A DNA stretch of 64,000 nucleotides from Candidatus Poribacteria bacterium (GTDB lineage: Bacteria; Poribacteria; WGA-4E; WGA-3G): positions 39,809 through 103,808 of the forward strand of contig JAAXHL010000113.1 of NCBI GenBank assembly GCA_012270865.1, given 5' to 3'. Below, one piece after another: positions 17,089-26,085 of the stretch. The position numbers were made by a program, and so were the translations under genes. A model generated the notes under the pieces. It did not search any database. It worked only from the letters and a program-made list of their open reading frames with translations, and was not told the DNA's origin. The stretch's first letter is position 1, and each line of letters starts with the position of its first letter.

Positions 17089-18069
17089 TTGAGAAATTTT
17101 TTGTTGATTTTACTTATGATAGGATTCGCAACAGTTAGTATCACTGGCTGCGAAAGACCTGTGACGGAACCGGTAATGGATGCTGTTATGCCAACCGATA
17201 TGCCTACGATGGACGATCCAGAGGCGTTTACAGTTGCTTTCGTACAGGCAGCGGTTGATCTTTACAAAACCGAAGGTAGTGATGCTGCTATTGCCTATTA
17301 CAATAACCCGATGAGTATTGAGGGTCAGTGGTACGTGTTTATCACGGATACAAACGATATGTTTGTTGCGCACCCAGCGGCACCGAGTTTCGTTGGTAGA
17401 AGTATAGCGGAAGTACCTGGGCTTGATGGATCATTGGTAGGTATAGATATCGCTATGGCGACAGAAGTGGGTCGTTGGACTGAATACCTGTGGGCGAATC
17501 CTGAGAATAACAAATTAGAACTAAAACGGACATGGTCAATTCGACACGACGGTTACCTTTTCGGTTCTGGATACTATGAACCGTGGCGTCCGGATCCCGC
17601 GACGGTTCTTATAGACGCAAAAGACGATCCGGCGGCATTTACGCACGCTTTTGTCTTAGCAGCAGTCGCACGTTATGAATCTGAGGGAGTCGAGGCGACG
17701 GCGGCATACTACAATGACGCAATGAATATTGATGGACAGTGGTATGTCTTCATCACCGATGCCGACGATCTCTTTGTCGCGCATGCACCGCGGCAGGATT
17801 TTCTTGGCATGGATCTAAAGGATGTCATGGGGCTTGACGGATCGCCATTAGGCGTAGAAATCGCTAAGGCGACAGGCACAGGACTCTGGATCGAGTACTT
17901 GTGGCCCAATCCTGAAAGTGGTATGGATGAGATGAAACGGACATGGGCAGTCCGACACGACGGCTACTTGTTCGGTTCCGGGTATTATGAACCTGTCGCA
18001 GAGGATGCTATACCGGTTATAGAAGATGCCACACCAGTTGCGGAAAGTTCTATGCCAGCAGGAAATTAA
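17089..18069 (+). CDS. lipoprotein with two tandem Cache-like sensor domains
   Basis: The start is TTG, supported by AAGGAG 7 nt upstream and the promoter at 17019. The 326-aa protein has a lipoprotein signal (lipobox ITGC, Cys21). Two homologous modules of about 115 residues follow (about 44-160 and 178-293). Each reads YYN-(N/D)-x-M-x-I-(E/D)-GQWYVFITD, LFVAH, GLDGS, W-x-EYL-W-x-NP and KRTW-(S/A)-(I/V)-RHDGYLFGSGYYEP. This resembles single Cache domains, which normally bind small ligands outside chemoreceptors or histidine kinases. There is no membrane helix after the modules and no signalling domain, so it is probably a free ligand-binding lipoprotein. The C-terminal 25 residues are repetitive. 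Confidence 0.82.
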   Translation: MRNFLLILLMIGFATVSITGCERPVTEPVMDAVMPTDMPTMDDPEAFTVAFVQAAVDLYKTEGSDAAIAYYNNPMSIEGQWYVFITDTNDMFVAHPAAPSFVGRSIAEVPGLDGSLVGIDIAMATEVGRWTEYLWANPENNKLELKRTWSIRHDGYLFGSGYYEPWRPDPATVLIDAKDDPAAFTHAFVLAAVARYESEGVEATAAYYNDAMNIDGQWYVFITDADDLFVAHAPRQDFLGMDLKDVMGLDGSPLGVEIAKATGTGLWIEYLWPNPESGMDEMKRTWAVRHDGYLFGSGYYEPVAEDAIPVIEDATPVAESSMPAGN

Positions 18070-18126
18070 CCTGAAATATGGTGGGTATTATAGTAAAGCC
18101 CACAATTAATTGGATATTCTAAAAGG

Positions 18127-18236
18127 GGCGGGGTTACAAACCCCGCCTGCATTCTATAGACATTCCGTCCCTAATTTCGCTCCCAATCGCTCACATATCT
18201 CAACGTTACAAACCCCGCCTGCATTCTATAGACATT
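18127..18236 (+). repeat. hairpin repeat plus partial direct duplication
   Basis: A full hairpin copy (18127-18151) is followed by TTCTATAGACATTCCG. About 72 nt later, GTTACAAACCCCGCCTGC and TTCTATAGACATTTCG recur (18205-18236) without the left arm of the stem. The TTCTATAGA-ATTCCG tail also occurs at 34408-34422 beside another GC hairpin, so this is part of a larger repeat family. Confidence 0.75.
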
Positions 18237-18242
18237 TCGCCA

Positions 18243-19301
18243 CTACACGACTAAACGGTTGATTGCCTCCGCTGCTGTTTCAGTATCTCGGAGTGGCGTG
18301 TTCGGTATATGCAAGGTGAGTCCGTTGACGATATATTGCTTTAAACCGTCAAGCCTACATTGGCTCACGATGGCGTGTTGTTCCATATACGTGTAGACTT
18401 TATATCGCTTCGGTTTATTCGTCTGTGCTTTTGATAGCGTGAGAACGATAACCGGACGACCACTGCTCGCCGCCTCACAGACCATAGAGAAACTATCTGC
18501 TGTGACGATAAGGAGATCGCTTAAGGCAAGGATGGCTTGATACGGATCCGTAAGGGCTAAAACCGTGTTGGGTTCAATGAAAAGTGGACACCAATCGGCG
18601 TGTTTTAGTGTTGCTGATAAGTGTTCCACCACATCTGTCGGTGTCCGTCGCGAGGTTGTCACCAATATCTGTGCGCCCAATTCTGTGTTGATTGTCTCAC
18701 AAATTTTATGGAGTTCCTCAGCGTCTGCAGTCGTAATCGTTTCGTGTCGGTCTGTCCCACCGAGAAGGATGCCGATACGTTGACAGTCGGGGAGATTAAG
18801 TTCTTCTACCAATTGTTTCTGTTCAGCGTTGAGTGCATTGGGTGAGATGGGATTAGGCACGCCGACTGTTTTACACACATTATTTTTTTCTTTCTTGCCG
18901 TGCCATGAAAACATCGGGAGGATCGCAAGGTCAAAATAGCGGGTGCCTAACGGTGATGGTCTACGACACGTGACGGTTTTAGCACTATGGAGCTGACCCA
19001 GCAGTAAGTTAACCGCTGCGACAGATGAACCGGTTGAAAGGGTAATATCGGCGGTATGGAGCGTTGTCAAGGCACTGTAAGTATCAGCAGTGAGGCTCCA
19101 GCGGAGAAGCGTGTGGATAAACGACAACGACAGCGATGTGCCACCGAGGACACACATAAACACACGCAGCAGGTTATCGCGCCACTTATGACGAAATTCT
19201 ACCGTAACCCACTCCATCTCGCAGTTAGGTAATCGCTCTACGATGCCCAAGGACTGCTTATAGTGTCCCGGTTTGTTGTCGCTTAAAATAACCACTCGCA
19301 T
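18243..19301 (-). CDS. ELM1/GtrOC1-family protein (putative glycosyltransferase-like)
   Basis: The 352-residue protein resembles the ELM1 family, found in plants as mitochondrial fission factors and widely in bacteria. It begins VVILSDNKPGHYKQSLG, the family signature. GILLGGTDRHE, ILVTTSRRTP and LLIVTADSFSMVCEAASSGRPVIVL follow, and the last resembles the nucleotide-sugar-binding half of GT-B glycosyltransferases. The bacterial role is not established. No membrane anchor is clear, although residues 45-65 are hydrophobic. It is last in a minus-strand run with the lipoprotein (48 nt upstream) and the TlpA-like gene. Confidence 0.85.
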   Translation of the reverse strand: MRVVILSDNKPGHYKQSLGIVERLPNCEMEWVTVEFRHKWRDNLLRVFMCVLGGTSLSLSFIHTLLRWSLTADTYSALTTLHTADITLSTGSSVAAVNLLLGQLHSAKTVTCRRPSPLGTRYFDLAILPMFSWHGKKEKNNVCKTVGVPNPISPNALNAEQKQLVEELNLPDCQRIGILLGGTDRHETITTADAEELHKICETINTELGAQILVTTSRRTPTDVVEHLSATLKHADWCPLFIEPNTVLALTDPYQAILALSDLLIVTADSFSMVCEAASSGRPVIVLTLSKAQTNKPKRYKVYTYMEQHAIVSQCRLDGLKQYIVNGLTLHIPNTPLRDTETAAEAINRLVV

Positions 19302-19349
19302 TAAAAGTAGTAGGCATACCTCGTATGCTGTAACGCTATTCTTTGATTG

Positions 19350-20108
19350 TTACGGGAAGGTGTATGCAACTAACTCTGTTACGCCGTTTTCGTTTTCAAT
19401 CTTGACGATGCCGACGTGTGGGGCAAACCAGATCGTCTGACGCTGCTGCACGACTTCGGCTTCTGGAAACAGCGTATGCGTGAATTCTATCTCGTATTCG
19501 ATCTGGTACGTCTGTTCAAAACTTCCGACTGGCGTTTCAAGTGGACTTTCGGCGACGACCTTCCCTTTAATACTTACCTGTGCTTCAAGCGGTATCTGAA
19601 GTAGTACGAGATTCTGTAAAATAAGACTTCCGTTGACTTTCGTATTGAAAGCGTCCCATTCAACGTTAGGACTTAGTGGGAACTCGAAGAAAACGAATTC
19701 CGGATGCGAGGTCGTCTCTAAAGCGGTGTCGAGTTCCAGACCAGCGAATTCATCCTGTACCAGAATCGGAAGTTCGTCTTGGACGTACCGATCTACCTTT
19801 TCACCGATAGGAAAAAAGACTCGGTTTTCTGCGACGCGAAAAGCGTCCGGTTTCAAGTAGTCGAGAGTATCATCAGGACGTAGTTGCGTGTAGGTAAAGC
19901 GTTGATAATCGCTTCCGTCTGCACTATAACCGGTAGTAATCTCCCGTGTCCACTCATATCCACTGTCGTTTTGATAGACCCAGCTGCTGCCGACAGCATC
20001 AGGAAAGTAGTTCGCGGGTGTCTGTTCTTCTATGGGTGCAGGCGTTTCATCGGAACCGCATCCAAATAAAATAAAAACAGCGCACAGAATTAGAGAAATC
20101 AGTCTCAT
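19350..20108 (-). CDS. lipoprotein, function unknown
   Basis: The 252-aa protein has a lipobox LFGC (Cys17) after a hydrophobic leader. The mature domain begins NYFPDAVGSSWVYQND, a motif I recall at the start of many beta-rich lipoproteins that report on 'text-like' envelope contents, followed by long stretches of alternating hydrophobic residues consistent with a beta-sandwich. It ends with HVGIVKIENENGVTELV. No catalytic motif is visible. Its stop-start spacing to the TlpA-like gene upstream is a single base, so the two are almost certainly co-transcribed and may act together in the envelope. Confidence 0.72.
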   Translation of the reverse strand: MRLISLILCAVFILFGCGSDETPAPIEEQTPANYFPDAVGSSWVYQNDSGYEWTREITTGYSADGSDYQRFTYTQLRPDDTLDYLKPDAFRVAENRVFFPIGEKVDRYVQDELPILVQDEFAGLELDTALETTSHPEFVFFEFPLSPNVEWDAFNTKVNGSLILQNLVLLQIPLEAQVSIKGKVVAESPLETPVGSFEQTYQIEYEIEFTHTLFPEAEVVQQRQTIWFAPHVGIVKIENENGVTELVAYTFP

Positions 20109-20109
20109 T

Positions 20110-21393
20110 TTATTCCTTCAAGGCTTCTACGACCATATTCTTCAACGCTTCACCTCTGGCTTGATGCGAGATTAATTTACCCTCTTTATCGATAAGCCAC
20201 GGTGCGGGAATCGCGCGAATACCGTACTGCTGTGAAACGGGACTGTTCCACCCTTTCCCACTGAAAACTTGCCGCCAAGGAATCTCGTTCTCTGTGAGAT
20301 AATTCCGAAGCCTTTCTTCATCCGTGTCGAGACTAATTCCGATAATATCAAACCCCTCGTCCTTATAGGAATCGTAGACTTTTTTGACATTCGGCATCTC
20401 TGCGATGCACGGACCGCACCAGACCGCCCAGAAATCGAGCAGTACAACTTTCCCGCGATACTGTTCAAGCGAAATCGGGTTACCGTCAAGGTCTGTCGCT
20501 GCAAAGTCTGGGACGGTGTTACCGATTAACGCCAGCACAGGATCCGCCTTTAGGCGATATTCATGGGCAAGTTCGGCGTTCCCTAATCTTTCATGGATTC
20601 TGGCAAGTCTGCTGAAGATGCTACGATTTTCGGGGAACTGCTTCTCAAGTTTCGTAAAAAGCTGCAGTATCTCTTCATCTCGCTTCATTAATTTAAGCAT
20701 ATCGCCAAGAACAAAGTATTCTCGAAAACTGTTGGGTTTTAGAGACTCTTTATAACGACTGATGAGATTCTCGGCATCTTCCGTTCGTTCGGCTTTCAGG
20801 TAAAGGTCAACAAGCATGGGGTAGACATAACCAAAATTAGCATTGTCCGGTTGCCGTTGAATGCCATCAGCCAAGGCAGTAATGGCTGCTTCAACGCTCT
20901 CGTATACTTCTAAGGGTCTGTTTTCCCAAATATTAGCCGATGGGTAGACCCGCGAGGAAAAACTCAAATTTAGAACGGTGAAATCATCATTTGCGTGATG
21001 CCGACACCGAATCAACGGCATCGCGTCGCCATAAATCTCGCGTTGTCCGGTTTTCCATTCTCTATACTCAGGGTTAAGCTCGTAGCTATAACTCACGGGC
21101 ATTTCGGGGTCTGTGTTCCCCTCATAAATCGGCTTACCACCCGCTTCATCTGCGGGACAGATCAACAAATTACCATCTGTCAAGTATTTCGGATATAAAT
21201 CAGAGAGCCACATCGGAAAATCGCCATGTTCTTTCTTATATGCCTCAATCGCCTTGCCGATAGCAAGCAGGTTTTGGGTACAGGTTTCAATATTTTTTTC
21301 GTGTTGTTCAGTCGGTTCAGGTATTGCTTCCTCCGCATGAGCGAAGCCGACCAGCAAACTTAACGCGATTCCTAAAGTCACAATAGTTTTCAT
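20110..21393 (-). CDS. secreted TlpA-like thiol-disulfide protein with TPR-like linker
   Basis: The start at 21393 is chosen for AGAGGAGA upstream and a proper signal peptide (MKTIVTLGIALSLLVGFAHA). The 427-residue protein has three parts. Residues 25-180 contain ICPADEAGGKP, YSYELNPEYREW and RCRHH, resembling the type-II-secretion-like DUF1559/pilin-type sampled domain seen in planctomycetes. Residues 190-290 are TPR-like. Residues 300-427 are a TlpA/ResA-type redoxin with FWAVWCGPC (C326, C329) and the cis-proline at about P396. It probably exports or reduces disulfides in the periplasm. A paralogue without the cysteines lies immediately upstream. Confidence 0.83.
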   Translation of the reverse strand: MKTIVTLGIALSLLVGFAHAEEAIPEPTEQHEKNIETCTQNLLAIGKAIEAYKKEHGDFPMWLSDLYPKYLTDGNLLICPADEAGGKPIYEGNTDPEMPVSYSYELNPEYREWKTGQREIYGDAMPLIRCRHHANDDFTVLNLSFSSRVYPSANIWENRPLEVYESVEAAITALADGIQRQPDNANFGYVYPMLVDLYLKAERTEDAENLISRYKESLKPNSFREYFVLGDMLKLMKRDEEILQLFTKLEKQFPENRSIFSRLARIHERLGNAELAHEYRLKADPVLALIGNTVPDFAATDLDGNPISLEQYRGKVVLLDFWAVWCGPCIAEMPNVKKVYDSYKDEGFDIIGISLDTDEERLRNYLTENEIPWRQVFSGKGWNSPVSQQYGIRAIPAPWLIDKEGKLISHQARGEALKNMVVEALKE

Positions 21394-21502
21394 TGGGTTC
21401 TCCTCTTTTCGCTTTTTGGACGTTCGTCGATCTTCACGGGTTTTCGGAGTATTGGTGAAACTTCGGAAATAGTATAACACATCACGCTGGAAAACTCTAC
21501 GG

Positions 21503-22882
21503 TTATTTGGCTTTCCTATTATTTTCAAATATTAACAGCATTAGTTTGATGAGGTTAACCTTCTCCGCCTCTGTTACTGCCTCTGATACGAGAGATTCTA
21601 ACAGATGTCCGCTGGCTTGCTGAGAGATTAAGGTGCCATCTCTATCAACCAACCATCCGGAAGGGATATTGCGAATGCCGTATTGTTGTGCGATGGGACT
21701 ATCCCATCTTTTTCCGCTATAAACCTGCCGCCAAGGGATTTCATACTTTTTCAGGTAATCTCGCAGCTTTTTTTCGTCGTTATCAAGGCTGATACCGATG
21801 ATGTCAAAGCCTTTGTCCTTATAGGTATCATAAACCTTTTTCACATTCGGTGCATCCTCAAGACTCGCAAATGACCATGTCGCCCGAAAATCGAGTAAGA
21901 CGACTTTGCCACGATACTGTTCAAGCGAAATCGGATTCCCATCAAGGTCGAGCGCGGAGAAATCAGGTACAGGCTTGCCAATTAACGCTTGTACAGGTTC
22001 GGATTTTAAGCGGTGTTCCTCTGCCAACTCAGTATCGCCTAATCTCTGATAAATCTCAGCAAGTTTTCGATGCGCCGTGCGGTCATTCGGGTTCTGTTCT
22101 GCAAGTTCCTCAAAAACCTGAAGGAGTTCTGTGTTCCGATCTGTCATCTCAAGCAACCTTGCAAGCGTAAGATAGTATCGTGGGTAATCTGTACTTATGC
22201 TTGATTTGAAGAGATCAACAACGCCATCCACTTCGTCTTCTCGCCCAGTTTCAAGATAGAGCCGCGCAAGCGCAGGATATACGTAATAACACAAACGCTC
22301 ATTTGACGGCTGCTGTTGAAGTCCTATTTCCATAGTGGCGATTGCTTCTTCAGGCGTGTCATACAACTGTTCTGGGACCGCTTCCCAGATACTCCAAGAC
22401 CGAGATATCCTGTAATCGTAACTCAAGTTTAAGCAGTGAAATTCTTGGTTGGCGTGGTGCCGACATCGGACAAGTGGCACGCCATCGCCGTATAGGGTTC
22501 GGTTTTCTTGGATGCGTTCCCGATATTGTGGGTGGAATTGGTAACCGTAACTCACAGGCATTTTCGGGTCTATATTCTGAGGGACAACTGCCCTACCACC
22601 GAGACGGTCTGAAGGACAGATCAGCACGTCTGGGTCCGGTAAATATTTCGGATGGTAAAGATCTGATAGCCATTCTGGATAATCACCATTTACTTCCAGA
22701 TAGGCTTCAATAGATTTGCCGAGTTTAATCAAATTTTGGGTGCAGATTTCAAGATTTTTTTCTTGCTGTTCAGGCGTGAGTGCTAAAGCCTCCTCCAGTC
22801 TCTCTGCCTGTATTTGTCCGTGTCCTATAACAGCCGTTATCAGCAGGCTCCACACAATCCCTATCGTCAAAATCTGTTTCAT
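21503..22882 (-). CDS. TlpA-like paralogue lacking the CxxC motif
   Basis: This 459-aa paralogue of the downstream gene has the same layout: signal peptide MKQILTIGIVWSLLITAVIG, the CPSDRLGGR / YGYQFHPQYRER / RCRHH region, TPR-like repeats and a redoxin domain. In the redoxin domain WCGPC is replaced by WSFAS (S337, S340), so both redox cysteines are gone. The cis-proline (about P407) and the surrounding fold are kept: NVKKVYDTYKDKGFDIIGIS is almost identical in both. It should bind rather than reduce. The start at 22882 follows the signal peptide, because the longer frame adds a leader with no Shine-Dalgarno. Confidence 0.8.
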   Translation of the reverse strand: MKQILTIGIVWSLLITAVIGHGQIQAERLEEALALTPEQQEKNLEICTQNLIKLGKSIEAYLEVNGDYPEWLSDLYHPKYLPDPDVLICPSDRLGGRAVVPQNIDPKMPVSYGYQFHPQYRERIQENRTLYGDGVPLVRCRHHANQEFHCLNLSYDYRISRSWSIWEAVPEQLYDTPEEAIATMEIGLQQQPSNERLCYYVYPALARLYLETGREDEVDGVVDLFKSSISTDYPRYYLTLARLLEMTDRNTELLQVFEELAEQNPNDRTAHRKLAEIYQRLGDTELAEEHRLKSEPVQALIGKPVPDFSALDLDGNPISLEQYRGKVVLLDFRATWSFASLEDAPNVKKVYDTYKDKGFDIIGISLDNDEKKLRDYLKKYEIPWRQVYSGKRWDSPIAQQYGIRNIPSGWLVDRDGTLISQQASGHLLESLVSEAVTEAEKVNLIKLMLLIFENNRKAK

Positions 22883-23384
22883 TCCGACTACCCTCTGTTT
22901 TGAATAATATAGTTCTTGAAATATAGTATAACACATTGCGTTGAAAAATCTATCATATTTTTATTCAACACTTACGTAAACCTGCTATTCCTCGCAGATA
23001 TATCGTAGGTTGGGTTGAACGGATTCCATCAGACCGGTGAAAACTGTAGAAAAATGCTGCCCTCTACACAAAACAAATCAGACAGATACCGAGTGAAACC
23101 CAACTTTTTTCTATGAGGGTATGAAGTTGGGTTTCACTACGTTTTTGAGCGTTACAACTCTCTGTTGGATTTGAGGGTATTTAGAACCTACATATCTACT
23201 ATTTCAGTTTCGTTCAACCCAACCTACGGCACTTTTTCTATGAGGGTATGAAGTTGGGTTTCACTTCGTTCTTGAGCGTTACGGCTCTCTGTTGGATTTG
23301 AGGGTATTTGGAATCCGTCTACCTTTTCAACTTCGTTCAACCCAACCTACGGCACTTCCAATGTCCCTGCGCAGACGAAATTCC
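22883..23384. other. intergenic region with a 127-bp tandem duplication
   Basis: There is no gene here. A block beginning CTATGAGGGTATGAAGTTGG is repeated with a 127-nt period (copies 23106-23232 and 23233-23359). Each copy carries GTTGGGTTTC and, near its end, CAACCCAACCTACGGCAC, which can pair as an inverted repeat. Related CAACCCAACCTAC pieces appear at 22999-23015 and 63695-63706. The region separates divergently oriented genes. A minus-strand TATACT-type -10 lies at 22925-22930. Confidence 0.8.
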
Positions 23385-23412
23385 TTGACAAATAGGTTAG
23401 ATGTGTTAGACT
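23385..23412 (+). promoter_or_regulatory. sigma-70-type promoter for the P-loop ATPase
   Basis: -35 TTGACA (23385-23390), 16-bp spacer, -10 TAGACT (23407-23412). It lies 70 nt before the ATPase ATG, which has GAGAGGGAAAG as its ribosome-binding site. Confidence 0.65.
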
Positions 23413-23481
23413 TTTAGCACATTGTTCAATGCTGCAGATACCGAAAGTTCCTAACGATGTGAGCAACGAGAGGGAAAGAAA

Positions 23482-24594
23482 ATGAGAACATTCGGAACCC
23501 AAGGTCCCGTGAACTCTAAAGAGAACTATGTTGTCTCTCGCACTGAAGAGATCGCGGATTTTGTTGACAGGGTTAAAAAAGGCAAATACATCGTCCTCTT
23601 CGCACCGCGACAGACTGGCAAGACTACCTTTTTCCGAGCAGCTATGGATGCCCTCATAGCCAAAGAATATTTTCCAATCCAGCTGAATTTTGAACCATAT
23701 ATTGACTTAACACCTACAACTTTTTACGGCTACCTTCTCAAAGAAATTTACGAAAAAATTGAATCCGTTTTCCGAACGCGAGGCACCGAATTGCCCGAAA
23801 ATTTGAAACATTTATTAACAGGTGTCGAACTAATAGACCACGTTTCAATGCGAAATTTTTTCCGACAACTTGCTGATTTTCTGCCATATAAGATTGTCCT
23901 CGTCATTGACGAGTTTGATGCTATTCCACCAGATGCTGTTCGTGGTTTCCTTCACTCGCTCCGTTATATTTATCTTGACAACTCAGACTTCCGATGTCCT
24001 TATAGTGTCGGTATTGTTGGGGTCAAGAACATCACACAACTCAACTATGATCGATCCATCTCTCCATTCAATATCCAAGATGAGTTTCACTTGCCCAATT
24101 TCACACTCGCGCAAGTCGGTGAATTGCTTGAGCAGTATACAAATGAAGTGGGTCAAGCCTTTGCTCCTGAAGTTATTGCCGCTATCCACAAACAGACTGC
24201 GGGACAACCGTTCCTCGTCAATCGGTGCGCGCAAATTCTCACCGAGGAATTGGGTGTTCCTAAAAATGAACCAATTACGATGGCACACTTTTCAAAGGCA
24301 CACACGCAACTCCTCGAGGAACAGAACCTCAACACTGAATATTTGCTTACCAATATTCGCCGGGATCCGAGATTTGAAAGTCTATTAATGCGAATCATTT
24401 CTTACGAAAGAGGCGTACGGTTCAATATAGATAATGAAATCATAAATGAACTTGTAACTTATGGAGTAATCACAAAAAGTGCTAATAGAATGTGTAAGAT
24501 CGCCAATCCAATCTATCAGCATCATATCCAGCAAAACATCAAACCACTTCCATCCAAACCCCAGGTACGAATCCGGGATACTCTCCTTCACTAA
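23482..24594 (+). CDS. AAA/STAND-like P-loop ATPase
   Basis: The 370-residue ATPase has Walker A APRQTGKT (41-48) and Walker B VLVIDEFD (139-146). An FDAIP-like sensor and the arginine-containing winged-helix-like C-terminal half (about 265-370) match the AAA_14/AAA-like ATP-binding proteins often found singly in repeat-rich genomes. GQPFLVNRCAQIL near residue 237 is a family feature. The role is unknown, and no nuclease partner adjoins it. Its last 56 nt overlap the 3' end of the convergent enolase-superfamily gene, so both proteins are encoded there on opposite strands. Confidence 0.82.
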   Translation: MRTFGTQGPVNSKENYVVSRTEEIADFVDRVKKGKYIVLFAPRQTGKTTFFRAAMDALIAKEYFPIQLNFEPYIDLTPTTFYGYLLKEIYEKIESVFRTRGTELPENLKHLLTGVELIDHVSMRNFFRQLADFLPYKIVLVIDEFDAIPPDAVRGFLHSLRYIYLDNSDFRCPYSVGIVGVKNITQLNYDRSISPFNIQDEFHLPNFTLAQVGELLEQYTNEVGQAFAPEVIAAIHKQTAGQPFLVNRCAQILTEELGVPKNEPITMAHFSKAHTQLLEEQNLNTEYLLTNIRRDPRFESLLMRIISYERGVRFNIDNEIINELVTYGVITKSANRMCKIANPIYQHHIQQNIKPLPSKPQVRIRDTLLH

Positions 24595-25720
24595 ACGCAG
24601 GATAGTAGACGCCCTCGTTGTCAAAATCGTGAACCGTCTCTCCGCCACTACCGTCTGGGATATGCACGCGGCACGTATAATCGGTCTGATGGAACAGCTG
24701 CTGCGGTGTCGGCGTTGATGGGTCTACACGGTATTCCGCTAATGCAGCCTCGTCAACAATAATCCCCAATCCGGGTGACTCTGAGACCTGAATCGTTCCG
24801 TCGACCACTGGCAATCGCGTTTCGAGCAGGTCCGATTCCCACAATTCGTGACACGTAATGGCAGGCAATTCCGCTTGCGATAATATGGCACCGAGATGTA
24901 CTGCGTACGCCGTTGTGATCCCCGTACCGACCATCTGTAGCCAGAACGGTTGATCGAACGAAGAACAGAGCGCGTTTGTGCGACGTAACGCGTTCACACT
25001 GCCACCGACGACAAAACCGCCACAACACCGGGCATGTAAACAAGACTCGTTGAAATGCTCAACAATCCGTTTCTGAACAGCTGCCTGCAAGCGTACCGCA
25101 CCCTCTACATCTGTACCGAGGTAATACGGACTCTCATAGATCGCGACATTCGGATGTTCATCTAATTGTTGTAAGACTGGAATTGCGTTGTCTGCGGTCA
25201 GTAGGAAACCGTTGAAGTCGATGTCGAGCCGGTAATCCGCGGGTACGGCATCACCGACGGCATCCACTTGTGCGAAGATGTCGCGCCAAGGACGCGCTTT
25301 CAACTTCGCAGACGTATAACCCCGTTTGACCGATTCTTGGACTTCAGCGACCCAATCCTCCGGCGGCATATCAATATCCCACCACGAGATGGGACATCTT
25401 TCGCGAACTTTGGGTCCGATCAGTTGGTAGGCAGGAACACCCACCGATTTTCCGACTGCGTCGAAAAGCGACATCTGGATACCGAAACCGACACCGTCGT
25501 CGTTCATACAAGCGAACGCGTTCTGTCCGATCACGCGCTCAATATTTCCCGATTCATCTGATAGATTCTCACCGTATCCGATAACACCGTTACTGAGTTC
25601 AACACGGTAAACGTGAACGCGTTCGCCATGTGTCGCAGCACGGTGCATGTGCCGACTGACACGCTCATGATAAAAAGGCACGTTCAACGAAATCGTTTCG
25701 AGATGTTTGATACTAAGCAT
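24539..25720 (-). CDS. enolase-superfamily (mandelate racemase-like) enzyme
   Basis: The 393-aa protein has the capping domain and (beta/alpha) barrel of the enolase superfamily, which abstracts a proton next to a carboxylate using Mg2+. The KxK base motif is K139-L-K141 (AKLKARPW). Probable metal ligands are D166 or D168 (LDIDFNG) and E196 (IYESP). The third ligand is less clear, and CHELWESD near residue 300 occupies the C-terminal catalytic region. The specific sugar acid cannot be named. I moved the start to 25720 because TTGGAGGACCTC precedes that ATG. Its end overlaps the convergent ATPase gene. Confidence 0.85.
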   Translation of the reverse strand: MLSIKHLETISLNVPFYHERVSRHMHRAATHGERVHVYRVELSNGVIGYGENLSDESGNIERVIGQNAFACMNDDGVGFGIQMSLFDAVGKSVGVPAYQLIGPKVRERCPISWWDIDMPPEDWVAEVQESVKRGYTSAKLKARPWRDIFAQVDAVGDAVPADYRLDIDFNGFLLTADNAIPVLQQLDEHPNVAIYESPYYLGTDVEGAVRLQAAVQKRIVEHFNESCLHARCCGGFVVGGSVNALRRTNALCSSFDQPFWLQMVGTGITTAYAVHLGAILSQAELPAITCHELWESDLLETRLPVVDGTIQVSESPGLGIIVDEAALAEYRVDPSTPTPQQLFHQTDYTCRVHIPDGSGGETVHDFDNEGVYYPAFSEGEYPGFVPGVWMEVV

Positions 25721-25997
25721 GAGGTCCTCCAAGATCAAGATTTAATGATACGATTCCGTTATTATATCACATCTCCAACAAATCTCGTAAAAAATATTGC
25801 GACTTGATAAACCTGAATCTTTGAAGCAAACCGTCATCGTTTACTACGAAAGAAGGCAGAGGTTTGTTCATGTGCTGTTTTCGCTGTTGAATCCTGAACT
25901 GTGGTTTCAATGATAAGAGATATGATCTAAGGAAGCTGAAAACTGAGGACTGACGACTGAAAGGCGGCGCAGTCGCTATCCTGATAACTATTCACAT
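25721..25997. other. intergenic region without a gene
   Basis: Between the enolase-superfamily gene and the PhyH promoter I see only a short copy of a CTGAGGACTGACGACTGAAAG-like repeat (25938-25960), related to those at 49122, 54652 and 54788. A TATAAT lies on the minus strand at about 25757-25762 without a good -35. Confidence 0.6.
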
Positions 25998-26027
25998 TTG
26001 ACACGCCACCCGTTTTGTTGCTATAAT
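25998..26027 (+). promoter_or_regulatory. full-consensus sigma-70 promoter for the PhyH gene
   Basis: -35 TTGACA (25998-26003), 18-bp spacer, -10 TATAAT (26022-26027). Both hexamers are perfect consensus, 58 nt before the ATG. Confidence 0.85.
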
Positions 26028-26085
26028 ATATCTACAATTCAAATGACACGACCCCGCCTGAGTTTTTGTAAGCAAGGAGCGTATT

